Shown in pieces: positions 1-6,885 of a stretch of 42,299 nt of DNA. The position numbers were made by a program, and so were the translations under genes. The DNA comes from a bacterium (GTDB taxonomy: Bacteria; Chloroflexota; Dormibacteria; Aeolococcales; Bog-877). The notes below the pieces were generated by a model that saw nothing but the letters and a program-made list of their open reading frames with translations, was not told the DNA's origin and searched no databases. The first letter of the stretch is position 1. Each line of letters begins with the position of its first letter. The DNA is taken from assembly GCA_021795235.1 (NCBI GenBank), contig JAJYPP010000022.1, forward strand, positions 1-42,299, in the 5' to 3' direction.

Positions 1-237
1 CGTCCCTCCCTCGATGAGGTGCTCGCAGTCCGCCACGAGCGTCAGGCGATGGTCCGAAACGTCGTTGACGCGCTCACCGACGATCAGCTCGCTTCCGAGG
101 TGAGTTGCACGGAGCCTGGGTGGCCCCAGCTGGAGGAGTTCTCGTTCCAGCAGTGCCTCCGCATCGTCATCAACGAGGAGTGGGAACACCGCCTGTACGC
201 AGAACGGGACCTCACGGTGCTGACAGACAACGAGTAG
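1..237 (+). CDS. DinB-fold family protein, C-terminal part (cut by window edge)
   Basis: The frame is open from base 1 and stops at 237, so only the last 78 residues are present and the true start lies outside. The segment EEWEHRLYAERDL near the end resembles the last helices of DinB/mycothiol-maleylpyruvate-isomerase-like four-helix bundles, in which a late helix carries an acidic/His cluster used for metal or thiol chemistry. No specific substrate can be read from this fragment. It lies in the presumed accessory zone left of the truncated tRNA-Val. The family call rests on pattern recognition of the C-terminus only. Confidence 0.55.
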   Translation, partial: RPSLDEVLAVRHERQAMVRNVVDALTDDQLASEVSCTEPGWPQLEEFSFQQCLRIVINEEWEHRLYAERDLTVLTDNE

Positions 238-488
238 CCCGTCGCCAACTCCGCAAGGCTGCTCGCGACGCCGGAGACTCACGCTGCGCCGATGGCCGGC
301 TCGAGGACCACTTCAACCCTCTCTCAGCACCCCGCCGCACCCGCGCCCTGGGCGCTCTCCGCGAACTCCTCAGCAACCCGGAACTCTCACTCCCCCTAGG
401 CTGACAAGCGGGATCCCCTCATTACAGCTACCGGATGCAGGCGCACCAACAACCTACCACTCGCAGAGGAGGGCCGCTTACGCGGTAG

Positions 489-501
489 TACAATCCGGCA
501 C
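489..501 (+). promoter_or_regulatory. Candidate -10 element giving a leaderless antitoxin mRNA
   Basis: TACAAT (489-494) matches the TATAAT consensus at 5 of 6 bases and is followed by only 7 nt before the GTG start at 502, so transcription would begin at or next to the start codon. No good -35 is seen 17 nt upstream. A short CCGC/GCGG inverted repeat just before it could be an operator for the toxin-antitoxin complex. Confidence 0.5.
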
Positions 502-798
502 GTGATCGCTGATCGTGCGCGGCTCCACCGACTAGTTGACGAGCTTCCCGAGACCGCCCTCGCTCCTGCGGCCGACGTGCTCGTACGCCTCCAGTCGCCC
601 GAGGAAGCCGAGGCATGGCGACTGGCTCAACTTGTCGGCCCTGACCTCGACGAGGCCGACCGGGAACTCGCTGCGGGCACAGCTCAGGGGATGCCACTCG
701 ATCGGGTGGAAGCAGCCATGGCGGCACCCGACCCTGACGCCGCGCTCGACACCCTGGTGGCAGAGCTCGAGGAGTCCTCCCCCACCGTCCGTCGCTAA
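502..798 (+). CDS. Putative antitoxin of a RelE/ParE-type module
   Basis: This is a 98-residue acidic, Ala/Leu/Glu-rich protein starting with GTG. Its first half, with a helix like RLHRLVDELPETAL, resembles small antitoxins that pair helices along a toxin; no clear DNA-binding fold is recognised. It lies 6 nt upstream of a RelE/ParE-like gene on the same strand, the classical antitoxin-toxin order. There is no Shine-Dalgarno sequence in front of the GTG, but there is a -10-like hexamer, so translation is probably leaderless. Function is inferred mainly from size, charge and the neighbour. Confidence 0.65.
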   Translation: MIADRARLHRLVDELPETALAPAADVLVRLQSPEEAEAWRLAQLVGPDLDEADRELAAGTAQGMPLDRVEAAMAAPDPDAALDTLVAELEESSPTVRR

Positions 799-804
799 CG
801 GCCT

Positions 805-1065
805 GTGGCCGTCGCCCTTCCTCGGCGAGCGCTCCACGACCTTCGCCGTCTCTCTCCCGAGGACCGCACGCAGACCCTGGCGGGACTCCACCGGATCGAG
901 CGCGGCGATCCAAGCCTCGACGTGCATCCGCTCAGAGGACATCCGCAGTGGCTGGAGTGCCGCGTCGGCGAACTCCGCGTCCTCTACCAGCGCCGGGGCG
1001 ACGACTGGTGGGTGGAGCGGATCGTCCACCGCCAGGCGCTCATGACCGCCGTGCGCACCCTGTAG
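805..1065 (+). CDS. RelE/ParE-superfamily toxin
   Basis: This is an 86-residue basic protein with a GTG start 6 nt after the antitoxin stop. The core matches the RelE/ParE fold: helices RRALHDLRRLSPEDRT, then PLRGHPQWLECRVGELRVLY, where the L(K/R)G...R.G..RV.Y pattern is the family hallmark, and a final strand with IVHRQ. RelE members cut mRNA on the ribosome and ParE members poison gyrase; the sequence does not settle which. The C-terminal Tyr often seen after HR in active RelE nucleases is not evident. The pair sits in the presumed mobile zone left of the truncated tRNA. Confidence 0.8.
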   Translation: MAVALPRRALHDLRRLSPEDRTQTLAGLHRIERGDPSLDVHPLRGHPQWLECRVGELRVLYQRRGDDWWVERIVHRQALMTAVRTL

Positions 1066-1540
1066 GACCGAGACCGCATCGATGCACGAGGCCCCCATTC
1101 TCTGGAGGTCGGGGTCGCGCGCCTCGAGCGCCCTGGTAGTGGGCGCTCATGAGCGGCACTTCCGATAGATCTAGCGCTGTTGGGAACTCGGGCTTCGCGT
1201 CTGCAATGAGGGGCCGCAACGGGATCGCGGCCAGGTTCTGATGCTCCGAGAAGGGGCGACTCAGCGCTGAGTCACCCGGCCCGCGTCGAGGGACCGTGCC
1301 AATTCGGCTTTGGTTCGCTGGCCACCACCCACGTCGTACCTGGGCACCTTCCGTGTAGACTTCCGGACCCAGCCCCCGCAGCATCGCGACGGTCGTGCTT
1401 AGAGCTGTACTCTCACGTTGGGTAACGCTCTAACAGACGCTACTCGACCAGCATGGGTAGCGCTCCTCAGAAGCGGCTTTGCGAGAAAAGCGCTGCTATT
1501 GACTGCAAACCGGACGGTTGTTCGACGACCTGGCAAAGGC
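1066..1540. other. Gene-free stretch between toxin and tRNA remnant
   Basis: No open frame here has family motifs or a convincing start; the longest (minus strand, 1040-1384) has no recognisable fold and overlaps the toxin end. The last bases before 1541, where a tRNA 5' half should be, show no acceptor or D-arm matching the tRNA-Val 3' half that follows. A copy of TGACTGCAA lies at 1500-1508; the same word occurs beside the tRNA remnant at the right end of the window. Confidence 0.6.
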
Positions 1541-1590
1541 CTACCCTGACACGGTAGAGGCCCCAGGTTCGACTCCTGGTGCGCCCACCA
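1541..1590 (+). pseudogene. tRNA-Val(GAC) 3' half, 5' half missing (candidate attachment-site scar)
   Basis: The register is exact: anticodon stem CTACC/GGTAG (1541-1545, 1553-1557), 7-nt loop CTGACAC with anticodon GAC, 5-nt variable region, T stem CCAGG/CCTGG around loop TTCGACT (1568-1574), acceptor strand TGCGCCC (1580-1586), A73 and encoded CCA (1588-1590). The upstream 26 nt do not supply the expected GGGCGCA acceptor strand or a D-arm, so a working tRNA cannot form. Such 3' halves cut near the anticodon stem are what tyrosine-recombinase elements leave at the distal end of an insertion into a tRNA gene. Confidence 0.8.
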
Positions 1591-1849
1591 TCGTCGACTC
1601 ACCGACGAGGACAACCGCCCCGGCAATGTGGCCTTTGCCAGGACTACCGAAGGCCGGCCGTTCTCCACAGCTGTACGGGGCGCAGGCGCTCCAGCGTTGG
1701 TTTCTCTCCCAACCGCGGCAGCGGACAAGGTGGGCGACCGTACCGCGTCCGCTCCACGTGGGGATCGAACGCCCGGGCACCTCACGCACAACGTCACGTG
1801 TTTGGGGGCCCGGCAATCAGGGCTGGGAGGCGTGCTGAGCCGACTCCAC

Positions 1850-2050
1850 TCAGGTCCGAGCTTTCGAGGTCCTCCGCCCCATACCGATGCCGATCCCGGA
1901 AGCGAAGATCAGCGCACAGGCAACGAGCAACGCCGCAACCTGTGGCCACCCCACGCCCCCCAGACGGAACCCAACCGCCGCAATGGCCGCCACCATCACC
2001 GCGGCAGAGGCTGAGCCCGACGCGACCAAGAAGTACGTCCTTGAGTTCAT
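1850..2050 (-). CDS. Small two-helix membrane protein, function unknown
   Basis: ATG at 2050 gives 66 residues with two strongly hydrophobic segments, about residues 7-29 (FLVASGSASAAVMVAAIAAV) and 36-56 (VAALLVACALIFASGIGIG), and a basic tail (MGRRTSKART), so a hairpin membrane topology with the tail inside is likely. A weak purine run (GAGAG) lies about 8 nt upstream. The same frame stays open further upstream but that part is Pro/Arg/Ser-rich and not protein-like. No family is recognised. It lies between the two tRNA-Val remnants. Confidence 0.5.
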   Translation of the reverse strand: MNSRTYFLVASGSASAAVMVAAIAAVGFRLGGVGWPQVAALLVACALIFASGIGIGMGRRTSKART

Positions 2051-2539
2051 GTGCGATCTCTCAATATGTCCCGACAACGTCGATGGACAGTGTCGCACAG
2101 TGGCCCCCCGGCCCGGACGGTCGCGTGGATGCCCGCATGTCCGCCCATGACTGTGGCCCGGCGGAGACCGGCCCCGCCACCACAGCGACCCTGGCCGAAT
2201 CGATGGGGACCGGAGCAGCGGTCCGGGAGTGGCCGTCAGCGCTGGGCAGGCAGCTGGAGCAGGTGCTCCCCACCCTGGGTGACCGACAAGCCAAGACGTC
2301 GGGTCGATGCGCTGCGTGATCATCCATGGGCTCTCGGGGCTCTCTATCACGACCTGGAACTCAAGCTCCGCCTGATCGAGACCATCGAAGGCTGGCGCGA
2401 GGTCCGCGGCCCGATGTGGCCGAAGCCGACCTTCATTGGCTCCCGCATCGATCGGGAGAGGCGCTGTGGCCGTGGCAGTGCCGGGTTGAGATCGACGAAG
2501 ATATCCGGCGCGACCAGCCCCCCTGTCAGGAGAACCACC
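2051..2539. other. Region upstream of the cyclodeaminase gene; possible decayed coding sequence
   Basis: No intact gene is seen. Two plus-strand frames carry short protein-like runs, one ending near 2319 (VREWPSALGRQLEQVLPTL) and the next frame continuing at about 2300-2450 (LYHDLELKLRLIETIEGW). A gene broken by a frameshift near 2290 would look like this, but no family is recognised and chance open frames are common at this GC. The last bases hold the ribosome-binding site of the next gene. Confidence 0.3.
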
Positions 2540-3508
2540 GTGACCGGACGTGAGCCGATAGGTGATGAGGAGCAGGTTCTCCTGCTGAGCGGAGCCGAGG
2601 TCGAGAGCCTGCTGGTGGGAAGCGCCCTGGTCGAGGCGATGGCCGGAGCCTTGCGAAGCTACAGCGCAGGCTCCGCCGTTGCCCCGCCCCGGGTCGCGGC
2701 CAGCACCTCGGGTGGTCTGCTGGCAGCCATGCCGGCGTACCTACCGGGGGTCGCCCTCTCCACCAAGCTTATCTCCATATTCCCCGGCAACCACGAGCTC
2801 GGCAGAGCCTCCCACCAGGGCGTGGTGGCCCTCTTCGATGACGAGGATGGCCGGCTGCTGTGTCTCATGAATGCCGAACCGATCACGGGCCGGCGTACGT
2901 CCGCCGTCTCGGCGCTCTCGGTTGCGCTGCTGAGTCGGGCGGAGTCCCGAATCCTGGCCATTCTGGGAGCCGGAGTCCAAGCCCGGACCCACCTGGACGC
3001 GGTCGCCCCCATTCGGGAATTCACAGAAATCCGGCTTGCGGCCCGCCACCCCGACCGGGCCGAGTCACTGGCCGCGGAGTACCCACGATGTCGCGTGATG
3101 CCGACCTTCGAAGCGGCGGTCACGATGGCAGATGTGGTGGTCTGCTGTACCGGCGCCGACTCCCCGATCGTGAAGCACCAGTGGCTTAGCCCGGGATGCC
3201 ACGTGGTCTCGGTCGGGACCGGAGCCGAACTCGATGCCGACACCATCGCCGCCGGCAGGATCTTCGTGGAGTGGCGAGGCGCCGTCACCAGTCCGCCCCC
3301 GGCCGGTGCCAAGGAACTCCACGGCCGAGATCCCCTGTCCGTCACCGAGCTGGGCGAGGTGATAGCGGATCCGCAGCGCGGACGCACGGCAGCCGAGCAG
3401 ATCACGGTGTTCAAGTCCACCGGCCTGGGTGTGGAGGACGCTGCCGCCGCCCGCTTGGTCTACGATGCGGCGCGGCTCAAGGGAGTTGGCAGCACCTGTC
3501 GGTGGTAA
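2540..3508 (+). CDS. Ornithine cyclodeaminase / mu-crystallin family protein
   Basis: GTG at 2540 is set by a strong AGGAG site 7 nt upstream, although the frame is open further 5'. It gives 322 residues, the family's usual size. The N-terminal half shows the substrate-side Lys (STKLISIFPGN) and Arg (ITGRRTSAVSAL); the Rossmann half has the dinucleotide loop AILGAGVQARTHL and a later acidic site (GTGAELDADTI); the C-terminus ends with the usual ED.AAA..V helix. Members deaminate ornithine to proline or act as ketimine/amino-acid dehydrogenases; the substrate cannot be chosen here. It is a lone gene between two tRNA-Val remnants, so it may be cargo of an old insertion. Confidence 0.88.
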   Translation: MTGREPIGDEEQVLLLSGAEVESLLVGSALVEAMAGALRSYSAGSAVAPPRVAASTSGGLLAAMPAYLPGVALSTKLISIFPGNHELGRASHQGVVALFDDEDGRLLCLMNAEPITGRRTSAVSALSVALLSRAESRILAILGAGVQARTHLDAVAPIREFTEIRLAARHPDRAESLAAEYPRCRVMPTFEAAVTMADVVVCCTGADSPIVKHQWLSPGCHVVSVGTGAELDADTIAAGRIFVEWRGAVTSPPPAGAKELHGRDPLSVTELGEVIADPQRGRTAAEQITVFKSTGLGVEDAAAARLVYDAARLKGVGSTCRW

Positions 3509-3792
3509 GCGCCCACGCCGGCCCGGTCCGGCCGCCAGCCACCGTCACGGGACGATCTCTCCGCCCCACCCCGCGTACTCACGGCCCGGTGCTGGGCGCC
3601 ACGGCCCGGCCCAGATCGGCCCCCTCAACCGCCCGTCCAGAGCCACCGCCCGCAGCGCAGCCGACCGCCGCACCGACGGCCCCTGACCGCGGTGGCGGCG
3701 AAGTGGAGGTGGCGCCCGCTGGAACCTGCCTCCCCGAGTGGTCCCTCTGTGGCCCCCGACAGGCGCTCCGCGCCGGCGGTTTGGCCAAGGGC

Positions 3793-3842
3793 CCACTCGG
3801 ACATCTCCAGGACCCCAGGTTCGGCTCCCGGCGTGCCCACGC
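3793..3842 (+). pseudogene. Decayed second copy of the tRNA-Val(GAC) 3' half
   Basis: Aligned without gaps to 1541-1590, 33 of 50 bases agree, including a 14-base stretch that covers the T stem and loop with one mismatch, and the anticodon bases GAC in the same register (3801 region). The acceptor 3' strand reads CGTGCCC, but the CCA is lost, the anticodon stem no longer pairs, loop position 58 is G instead of A, and no 5' half is found. It looks like an older scar of the same type. Confidence 0.5.
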
Positions 3843-3859
3843 GCGGGGCTGCCGGACTG

Positions 3860-3883
3860 CTCAGCCGGCGCTCGCCGGCTGAG
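3860..3883. terminator. Perfect 10-bp hairpin, possible terminator without T-tract
   Basis: CTCAGCCGGC (3860-3869), loop GCTC, GCCGGCTGAG (3874-3883) is a perfect inverted repeat. No T-run follows on either strand, so intrinsic termination in the Escherichia coli sense is not assured; it lies about 350 nt downstream of the cyclodeaminase gene. Confidence 0.4.
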
Positions 3884-3921
3884 GGCTGGTGACCACCACC
3901 CACCACCATGGATTGGGTGGG

Positions 3922-3944
3922 GCCGGGGTCGCCCAGACCCCGGC
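3922..3944. terminator. Perfect 9-bp hairpin next to the previous one
   Basis: GCCGGGGTC (3922-3930), loop GCCCA, GACCCCGGC (3936-3944). Together with the hairpin at 3860-3883 it forms a tandem pair of strong stems. No T-tract follows, so the role (terminator, transcript end stabiliser or recombination site) is open. Confidence 0.4.
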
Positions 3945-4109
3945 TGCCCCCCAGTTGGATCGCTGTGGACCCGAAATTGTGACGCATTTGTCACGTGTCC
4001 CAGAAGCGCGATGGAAAGGTTGTCCACACCCCGAGATGGGGAAACAGGGCACAACTCCAAAGCCGATCTCGTTGTGCAAAATCCCGGCTTCTGTTGGGGC
4101 TTTTCGCCA

Positions 4110-4146
4110 TTGACACCGGCCCCCAGAGGGGGTCTAAGATGGCCCC
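4110..4146 (+). promoter_or_regulatory. Promoter of the zinc-ribbon gene, leaderless
   Basis: A perfect -35 TTGACA (4110-4115) is followed by TAAGAT (4135-4140, spacer 19) or overlapping TCTAAG (4133-4138, spacer 17). Only GGCCCC separates TAAGAT from the GTG at 4147, so the transcript should begin at the start codon. This is the clearest promoter in the window. Confidence 0.7.
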
Positions 4147-4425
4147 GTGCCAGCCACCCGCAGGTCCTCTCCAGCGCTCCGAATCTGCGCCCGTTCGGGG
4201 TGCCCAAACCTGGTCAAGAAGCAGACCGCCAAGTATTGCAGCGTGCGCTGCTCGGCGGAGGACCCGGACCGGCGGGCGCGGCTCAGCCAGCGCGCCAAGA
4301 CCGGCCGGCTGCTACCCCTGGCCCGCCAGCTCCCACTCGCCTTCGGGGGTGAGGAGATGACCATCGCGGCTACCCTGCCGGGAAGAGAGGAGGTGCCTCA
4401 GGGCCTTTCGCGCTGGGCGGTCTGA
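4147..4425 (+). CDS. Small zinc-finger protein, unknown role
   Basis: The product has 92 residues from a GTG start placed right behind a consensus-like promoter, so it is probably translated from a leaderless mRNA. Cys14, Cys19, Cys31 and Cys35 (C-x4-C...YC-x3-C) form a likely zinc site of the kind seen in small treble-clef or CGNR-like fingers, followed by a basic stretch (RRARLSQRAKTGRL) that could contact nucleic acid. The C-terminal third is low in structure. It converges on a second, unrelated small zinc-ribbon gene with 9 nt between the stops. No family assignment is safe. Confidence 0.65.
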   Translation: MPATRRSSPALRICARSGCPNLVKKQTAKYCSVRCSAEDPDRRARLSQRAKTGRLLPLARQLPLAFGGEEMTIAATLPGREEVPQGLSRWAV

Positions 4426-4434
4426 GCTCCGCGC

Positions 4435-4617
4435 TCAGCCGATCGGTGCGCGGGACCGAAGCATGGCTGCGGCGGTCCGGAGGTCGGCCTCGGTGACGCT
4501 GACCACCAGGCTCTGCTCGCACCGGTGGCAGATGAGGTGAAAGGTGCTCGGCCGGACGATCTCCCGAGCCACCTCCTGCCGAAATCCACATCCTTCACAG
4601 GTGACTACAGCTCGCAT
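4435..4617 (-). CDS. Small zinc-ribbon protein, unknown role
   Basis: The product has 60 residues with Cys7-x2-Cys10 and Cys30-x2-Cys33, the two knuckles of a rubredoxin/ribbon-type zinc site, and a helical tail (VTEADLRTAAAMLRSR). No Shine-Dalgarno sequence precedes the ATG; TTCAAT ends 6 nt before it, consistent with a leaderless message. It lies directly downstream of the MFS exporter on the same strand and ends 9 nt from the stop of the convergent zinc-finger gene. It could be a nucleic-acid or protein-binding adaptor; nothing more specific is visible. Confidence 0.65.
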   Translation of the reverse strand: MRAVVTCEGCGFRQEVAREIVRPSTFHLICHRCEQSLVVSVTEADLRTAAAMLRSRAPIG

Positions 4618-4623
4618 GCGGCA

Positions 4624-4629
4624 ATTGAA
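4624..4629 (-). promoter_or_regulatory. Candidate -10 hexamer for the 60-aa zinc-ribbon gene
   Basis: TTCAAT (minus strand, 4 of 6 bases as in TATAAT) lies 6 nt before the ATG at 4617; no clear -35 is present. It is supported mainly by the recurrence of this spacing at other genes in the window. Confidence 0.35.
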
Positions 4630-4679
4630 CTGGAGCGGGGCCGGAAGCTCTCATCCCGCCGACAAACCGCCACAACTCG

Positions 4680-6029
4680 CTACGGAACCGTAACCGAGGG
4701 TCCCGGCCCGCGGCCCCCTCCCCTCCCCCAGGATCTGAACTGAGCTACGGCACCGGTCGCAACCAGGCAAAGACCCATGAAGGCGATGACATCACTGGCG
4801 CCGACCACATCCGCCACCGCACCGGCGACCAGCAGGGGCAGGGCGATCGCCAGGTTGATCACCAGAAACGCCCCGCCGAAGATCCGGCCCCTGGTCGATT
4901 CCTCGGTCGCCTCCTGGATCAGCACCAAAGAGGGGATCAGCACCGACCCCAGTCCCGCCCCGAAGAGTATGGCCAGCCCGATCGCCAGCGGCACCAGGCT
5001 GGCGTCCAGCCGGAGCCGGGCCAGGATCGGGGGCAGGATGCCCAGGACCAGCATCGCCACCCCGGCCAGCACCAGCCCGTAGACCACGCTGCGCACTCCG
5101 TGGTGGCCGGTGCCTCGGCGGCTGACCACCATGCCAGTCAGCACCATGCCAAAGGTGGCGGGGATCAGCAGGATGTAGCTGTTCTGGGGCGACTGCAGGA
5201 GCACGTGCTGCATGTAGCCGGCCGAGAGGGCGAAGATCGTGAAGACGATCACCAGAGCCAGGGTCAGCATGCCGAAGGCGAAGGGCAGCACCTCACTGTC
5301 GCGGATCACCACCAGGACCTCGGTCACCTCCCGGAACGACCCACCGGTGGCCTCGGCGATGAGGTCACCTTCGGGCTTGACCGCCGCCAACCTGGAGCGG
5401 ATCAGCCAGATGGCCCCCCCGGCCGCCATGAACAGCCCCGAGCCGAAGTAATAAGGCCCCTCCAGACCCAGGAGCCGCTGAGCGATCGATGCCAGCGGCA
5501 CCGAGATCACTATGGTCATGACGATGGTCACGGTGAACAGGGACGTCGCCGCCGAGAGCTGGTTGCGCTTGACCAGACTGGGGATGCTGGCCGCCTCTGC
5601 GGGCGCAAACAGCTGGCCGACCCCGGCGAACACCAGAGTGATCGCGTAGAGGGGAAGAACCTGATGCTGGGCCACTCCGGTCAGCTCCAGCGCGGGGACC
5701 CCGAGTACCATCACGCCCCGGCTGAGATTGGTCCAGATCATGAGGGTCTTCTTGTCGTAGCGATCCGCGAAGATCCCGGCCGGCACCGACAAGAAGACGG
5801 CGGGGATGGTGTACGCCAGCAGCAGGGCAGCGTCGCTCAGGTAGAGGTGGGTCAGCGAGTAGATCGAGAGCAGCAGGGAGAAGGCGAAGAACTTGTCCCC
5901 CAGCTGAGCCGCCACCTGGGCGCCCCAGAGCAGTCGGAAGTCCCGGTTGCGAAGGGTGTCCCGAAAGCCGGAGGGGCCGGTGGAGGTCGGCGGCAGAGCC
6001 TCAGTGACCTGCTGGCCCACAGCCGTCAT
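4680..6029 (-). CDS. MFS transporter (multidrug/exporter type)
   Basis: The product is a 449-residue polytopic protein with about 12 hydrophobic helices. It has the MFS signature after helix 2 (GIFADRYDKKTLMI, the G-x3-D-R-x-x-R/K motif A), and a long cytoplasmic loop near the middle (residues about 215-240) joins the two six-helix halves. The overall pattern resembles EntS/macrolide-efflux-type exporters; the substrate is unknown. The ATG lies 13 nt after the ksgA stop, with no Shine-Dalgarno but with TATATT 7 nt upstream, so it may have its own leaderless promoter besides read-through from the operon. The Gly/Arg/Pro-rich C-terminal tail is unremarkable. Confidence 0.9.
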   Translation of the reverse strand: MTAVGQQVTEALPPTSTGPSGFRDTLRNRDFRLLWGAQVAAQLGDKFFAFSLLLSIYSLTHLYLSDAALLLAYTIPAVFLSVPAGIFADRYDKKTLMIWTNLSRGVMVLGVPALELTGVAQHQVLPLYAITLVFAGVGQLFAPAEAASIPSLVKRNQLSAATSLFTVTIVMTIVISVPLASIAQRLLGLEGPYYFGSGLFMAAGGAIWLIRSRLAAVKPEGDLIAEATGGSFREVTEVLVVIRDSEVLPFAFGMLTLALVIVFTIFALSAGYMQHVLLQSPQNSYILLIPATFGMVLTGMVVSRRGTGHHGVRSVVYGLVLAGVAMLVLGILPPILARLRLDASLVPLAIGLAILFGAGLGSVLIPSLVLIQEATEESTRGRIFGGAFLVINLAIALPLLVAGAVADVVGASDVIAFMGLCLVATGAVAQFRSWGRGGGRGPGPSVTVP

Positions 6030-6036
6030 GACGGCG

Positions 6037-6042
6037 AATATA
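6037..6042 (-). promoter_or_regulatory. Candidate -10 (TATATT) for the MFS gene
   Basis: On the minus strand TATATT (5 of 6 consensus) sits between the ksgA stop and the MFS start, 7 nt before the ATG at 6029. The -35 position inside ksgA has no TTGACA-like word. Confidence 0.5.
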
Positions 6043-6885
6043 TCATCCGGGAGGGGGGGCGCCGAGCTCTCGGAGCAGAGTCAGCCACTCCTCCACGCCC
6101 AGGCTGCCGGGTCGCCGTGATGGATCTATCCCCGCCCCGCGAAGGAGCTCGGTGGCTCTCGCGGAGTCGACCCCTAAGGCCCGAGCCAAGCCATGGTGGA
6201 TCTGCTTGCGCCGCATCTGAAACATCGGCTGGGCGAGTCTCATCAGCTCACCCAGCCGCTCCGGATGCCCGTCCGAGCGGGGTCGCAGATGGATCAGCGA
6301 GCTGCGCACCTTCGGCTGCGGCCAGAAGCTGACCGGCTCGACGTCGAAGTCCAGGCCAACCGTGGCCACCAGCCTCAGCCCCAAGGTGGCCAGCGACCAG
6401 TCCCCCAGCCCGGCGGTGAGCCGCTGGGCGACCTCGCGCTGGACCAGCAGGTGGCACGCGACCGGCGGCGGCGTCCACTCCATCAGGCGGGGCAGGATGG
6501 CCCCGGTTATCTGGTAGGGCAGATTGGCCACCACCTGGTACGGCTCGGTCACACCGAGCTCGTCTGGGGCCACCCGCAGGGCATCCGCCTCCACCACCCG
6601 GAACTCCGGGTGGTCGGCTTGAAGCAGGCGCAGCGCCGCCACGCAGTTCGAGTCGATCTCCACCCCGGTCAGCTGGAATCCCTGCCTCAGCAGCCCCTGG
6701 CTGAGCGCTCCCAGGCCGCACCCGATCTCCAGCACCGGAAGCCCGGGATCAAGGGTGGCGACGATGGCATCCCTGACCTCCTGGTCGACCAGGAAGTTCT
6801 GGCCCAGATGGTGCTGCGGCCCCACCCGAAAGCGGCGCGCGACCGCCCGCGCGGTCGCGCCTCGGCAGAGGTCGGGGGCGCTCAA
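6043..6885 (-). CDS. ksgA: 16S rRNA (adenine-N6,N6)-dimethyltransferase
   Basis: It dimethylates two adjacent adenines near the 3' end of 16S rRNA, a late check in small-subunit assembly. The N-terminus has the usual helix followed by HLGQNFLVD; the SAM loop is LEIGCGLGALSQGL; the catalytic NLPYQITGAIL motif is intact; the C-terminal rRNA-contact domain is complete (280 aa, normal length). The start chosen is TTG at 6883-6885, which overlaps the tatD stop (TTGA) and keeps the conserved first helix ARAVARRFRVGP; a later GTG would cut into it, and longer frame extension runs inside tatD. It is the third gene of rsmI-tatD-ksgA, translationally coupled. Confidence 0.93.
   Translation of the reverse strand: MSAPDLCRGATARAVARRFRVGPQHHLGQNFLVDQEVRDAIVATLDPGLPVLEIGCGLGALSQGLLRQGFQLTGVEIDSNCVAALRLLQADHPEFRVVEADALRVAPDELGVTEPYQVVANLPYQITGAILPRLMEWTPPPVACHLLVQREVAQRLTAGLGDWSLATLGLRLVATVGLDFDVEPVSFWPQPKVRSSLIHLRPRSDGHPERLGELMRLAQPMFQMRRKQIHHGLARALGVDSARATELLRGAGIDPSRRPGSLGVEEWLTLLRELGAPPPG

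Larger units (their letters stand above)
3509..4109. other. Long intergenic stretch with tRNA scar and hairpins, no gene
   Basis: About 600 nt without a credible gene; the open frames are Pro/Arg/Gly-rich and lack folds. It contains the decayed tRNA-Val copy (3793-3842), two strong hairpins (3860-3883 and 3922-3944) and, at its end, somewhat AT-richer sequence leading to the promoter of the next gene. Confidence 0.6.

Noticed and set aside
1040-1384. Minus-strand 114-codon open frame
   Set aside because: Overlaps the toxin end, no family motif, no ribosome site; some segments look protein-like but not enough to call a gene.
1399-1838. Short proteins containing HQESNLGP- or PGSTPGAPT-like runs
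   Set aside because: These are the usual mistranslations of a tRNA 3' half on either strand.
3889-4113. Plus-strand frame starting with a His-rich run
   Set aside because: The run comes from CCA/CAC repeats between hairpins; no protein-like continuation.
5100-6332. Long plus-strand open frame (about 410 codons)
   Set aside because: Antisense to the MFS and ksgA genes; Gln/His/Arg-rich shadow typical of high-GC DNA, no fold.
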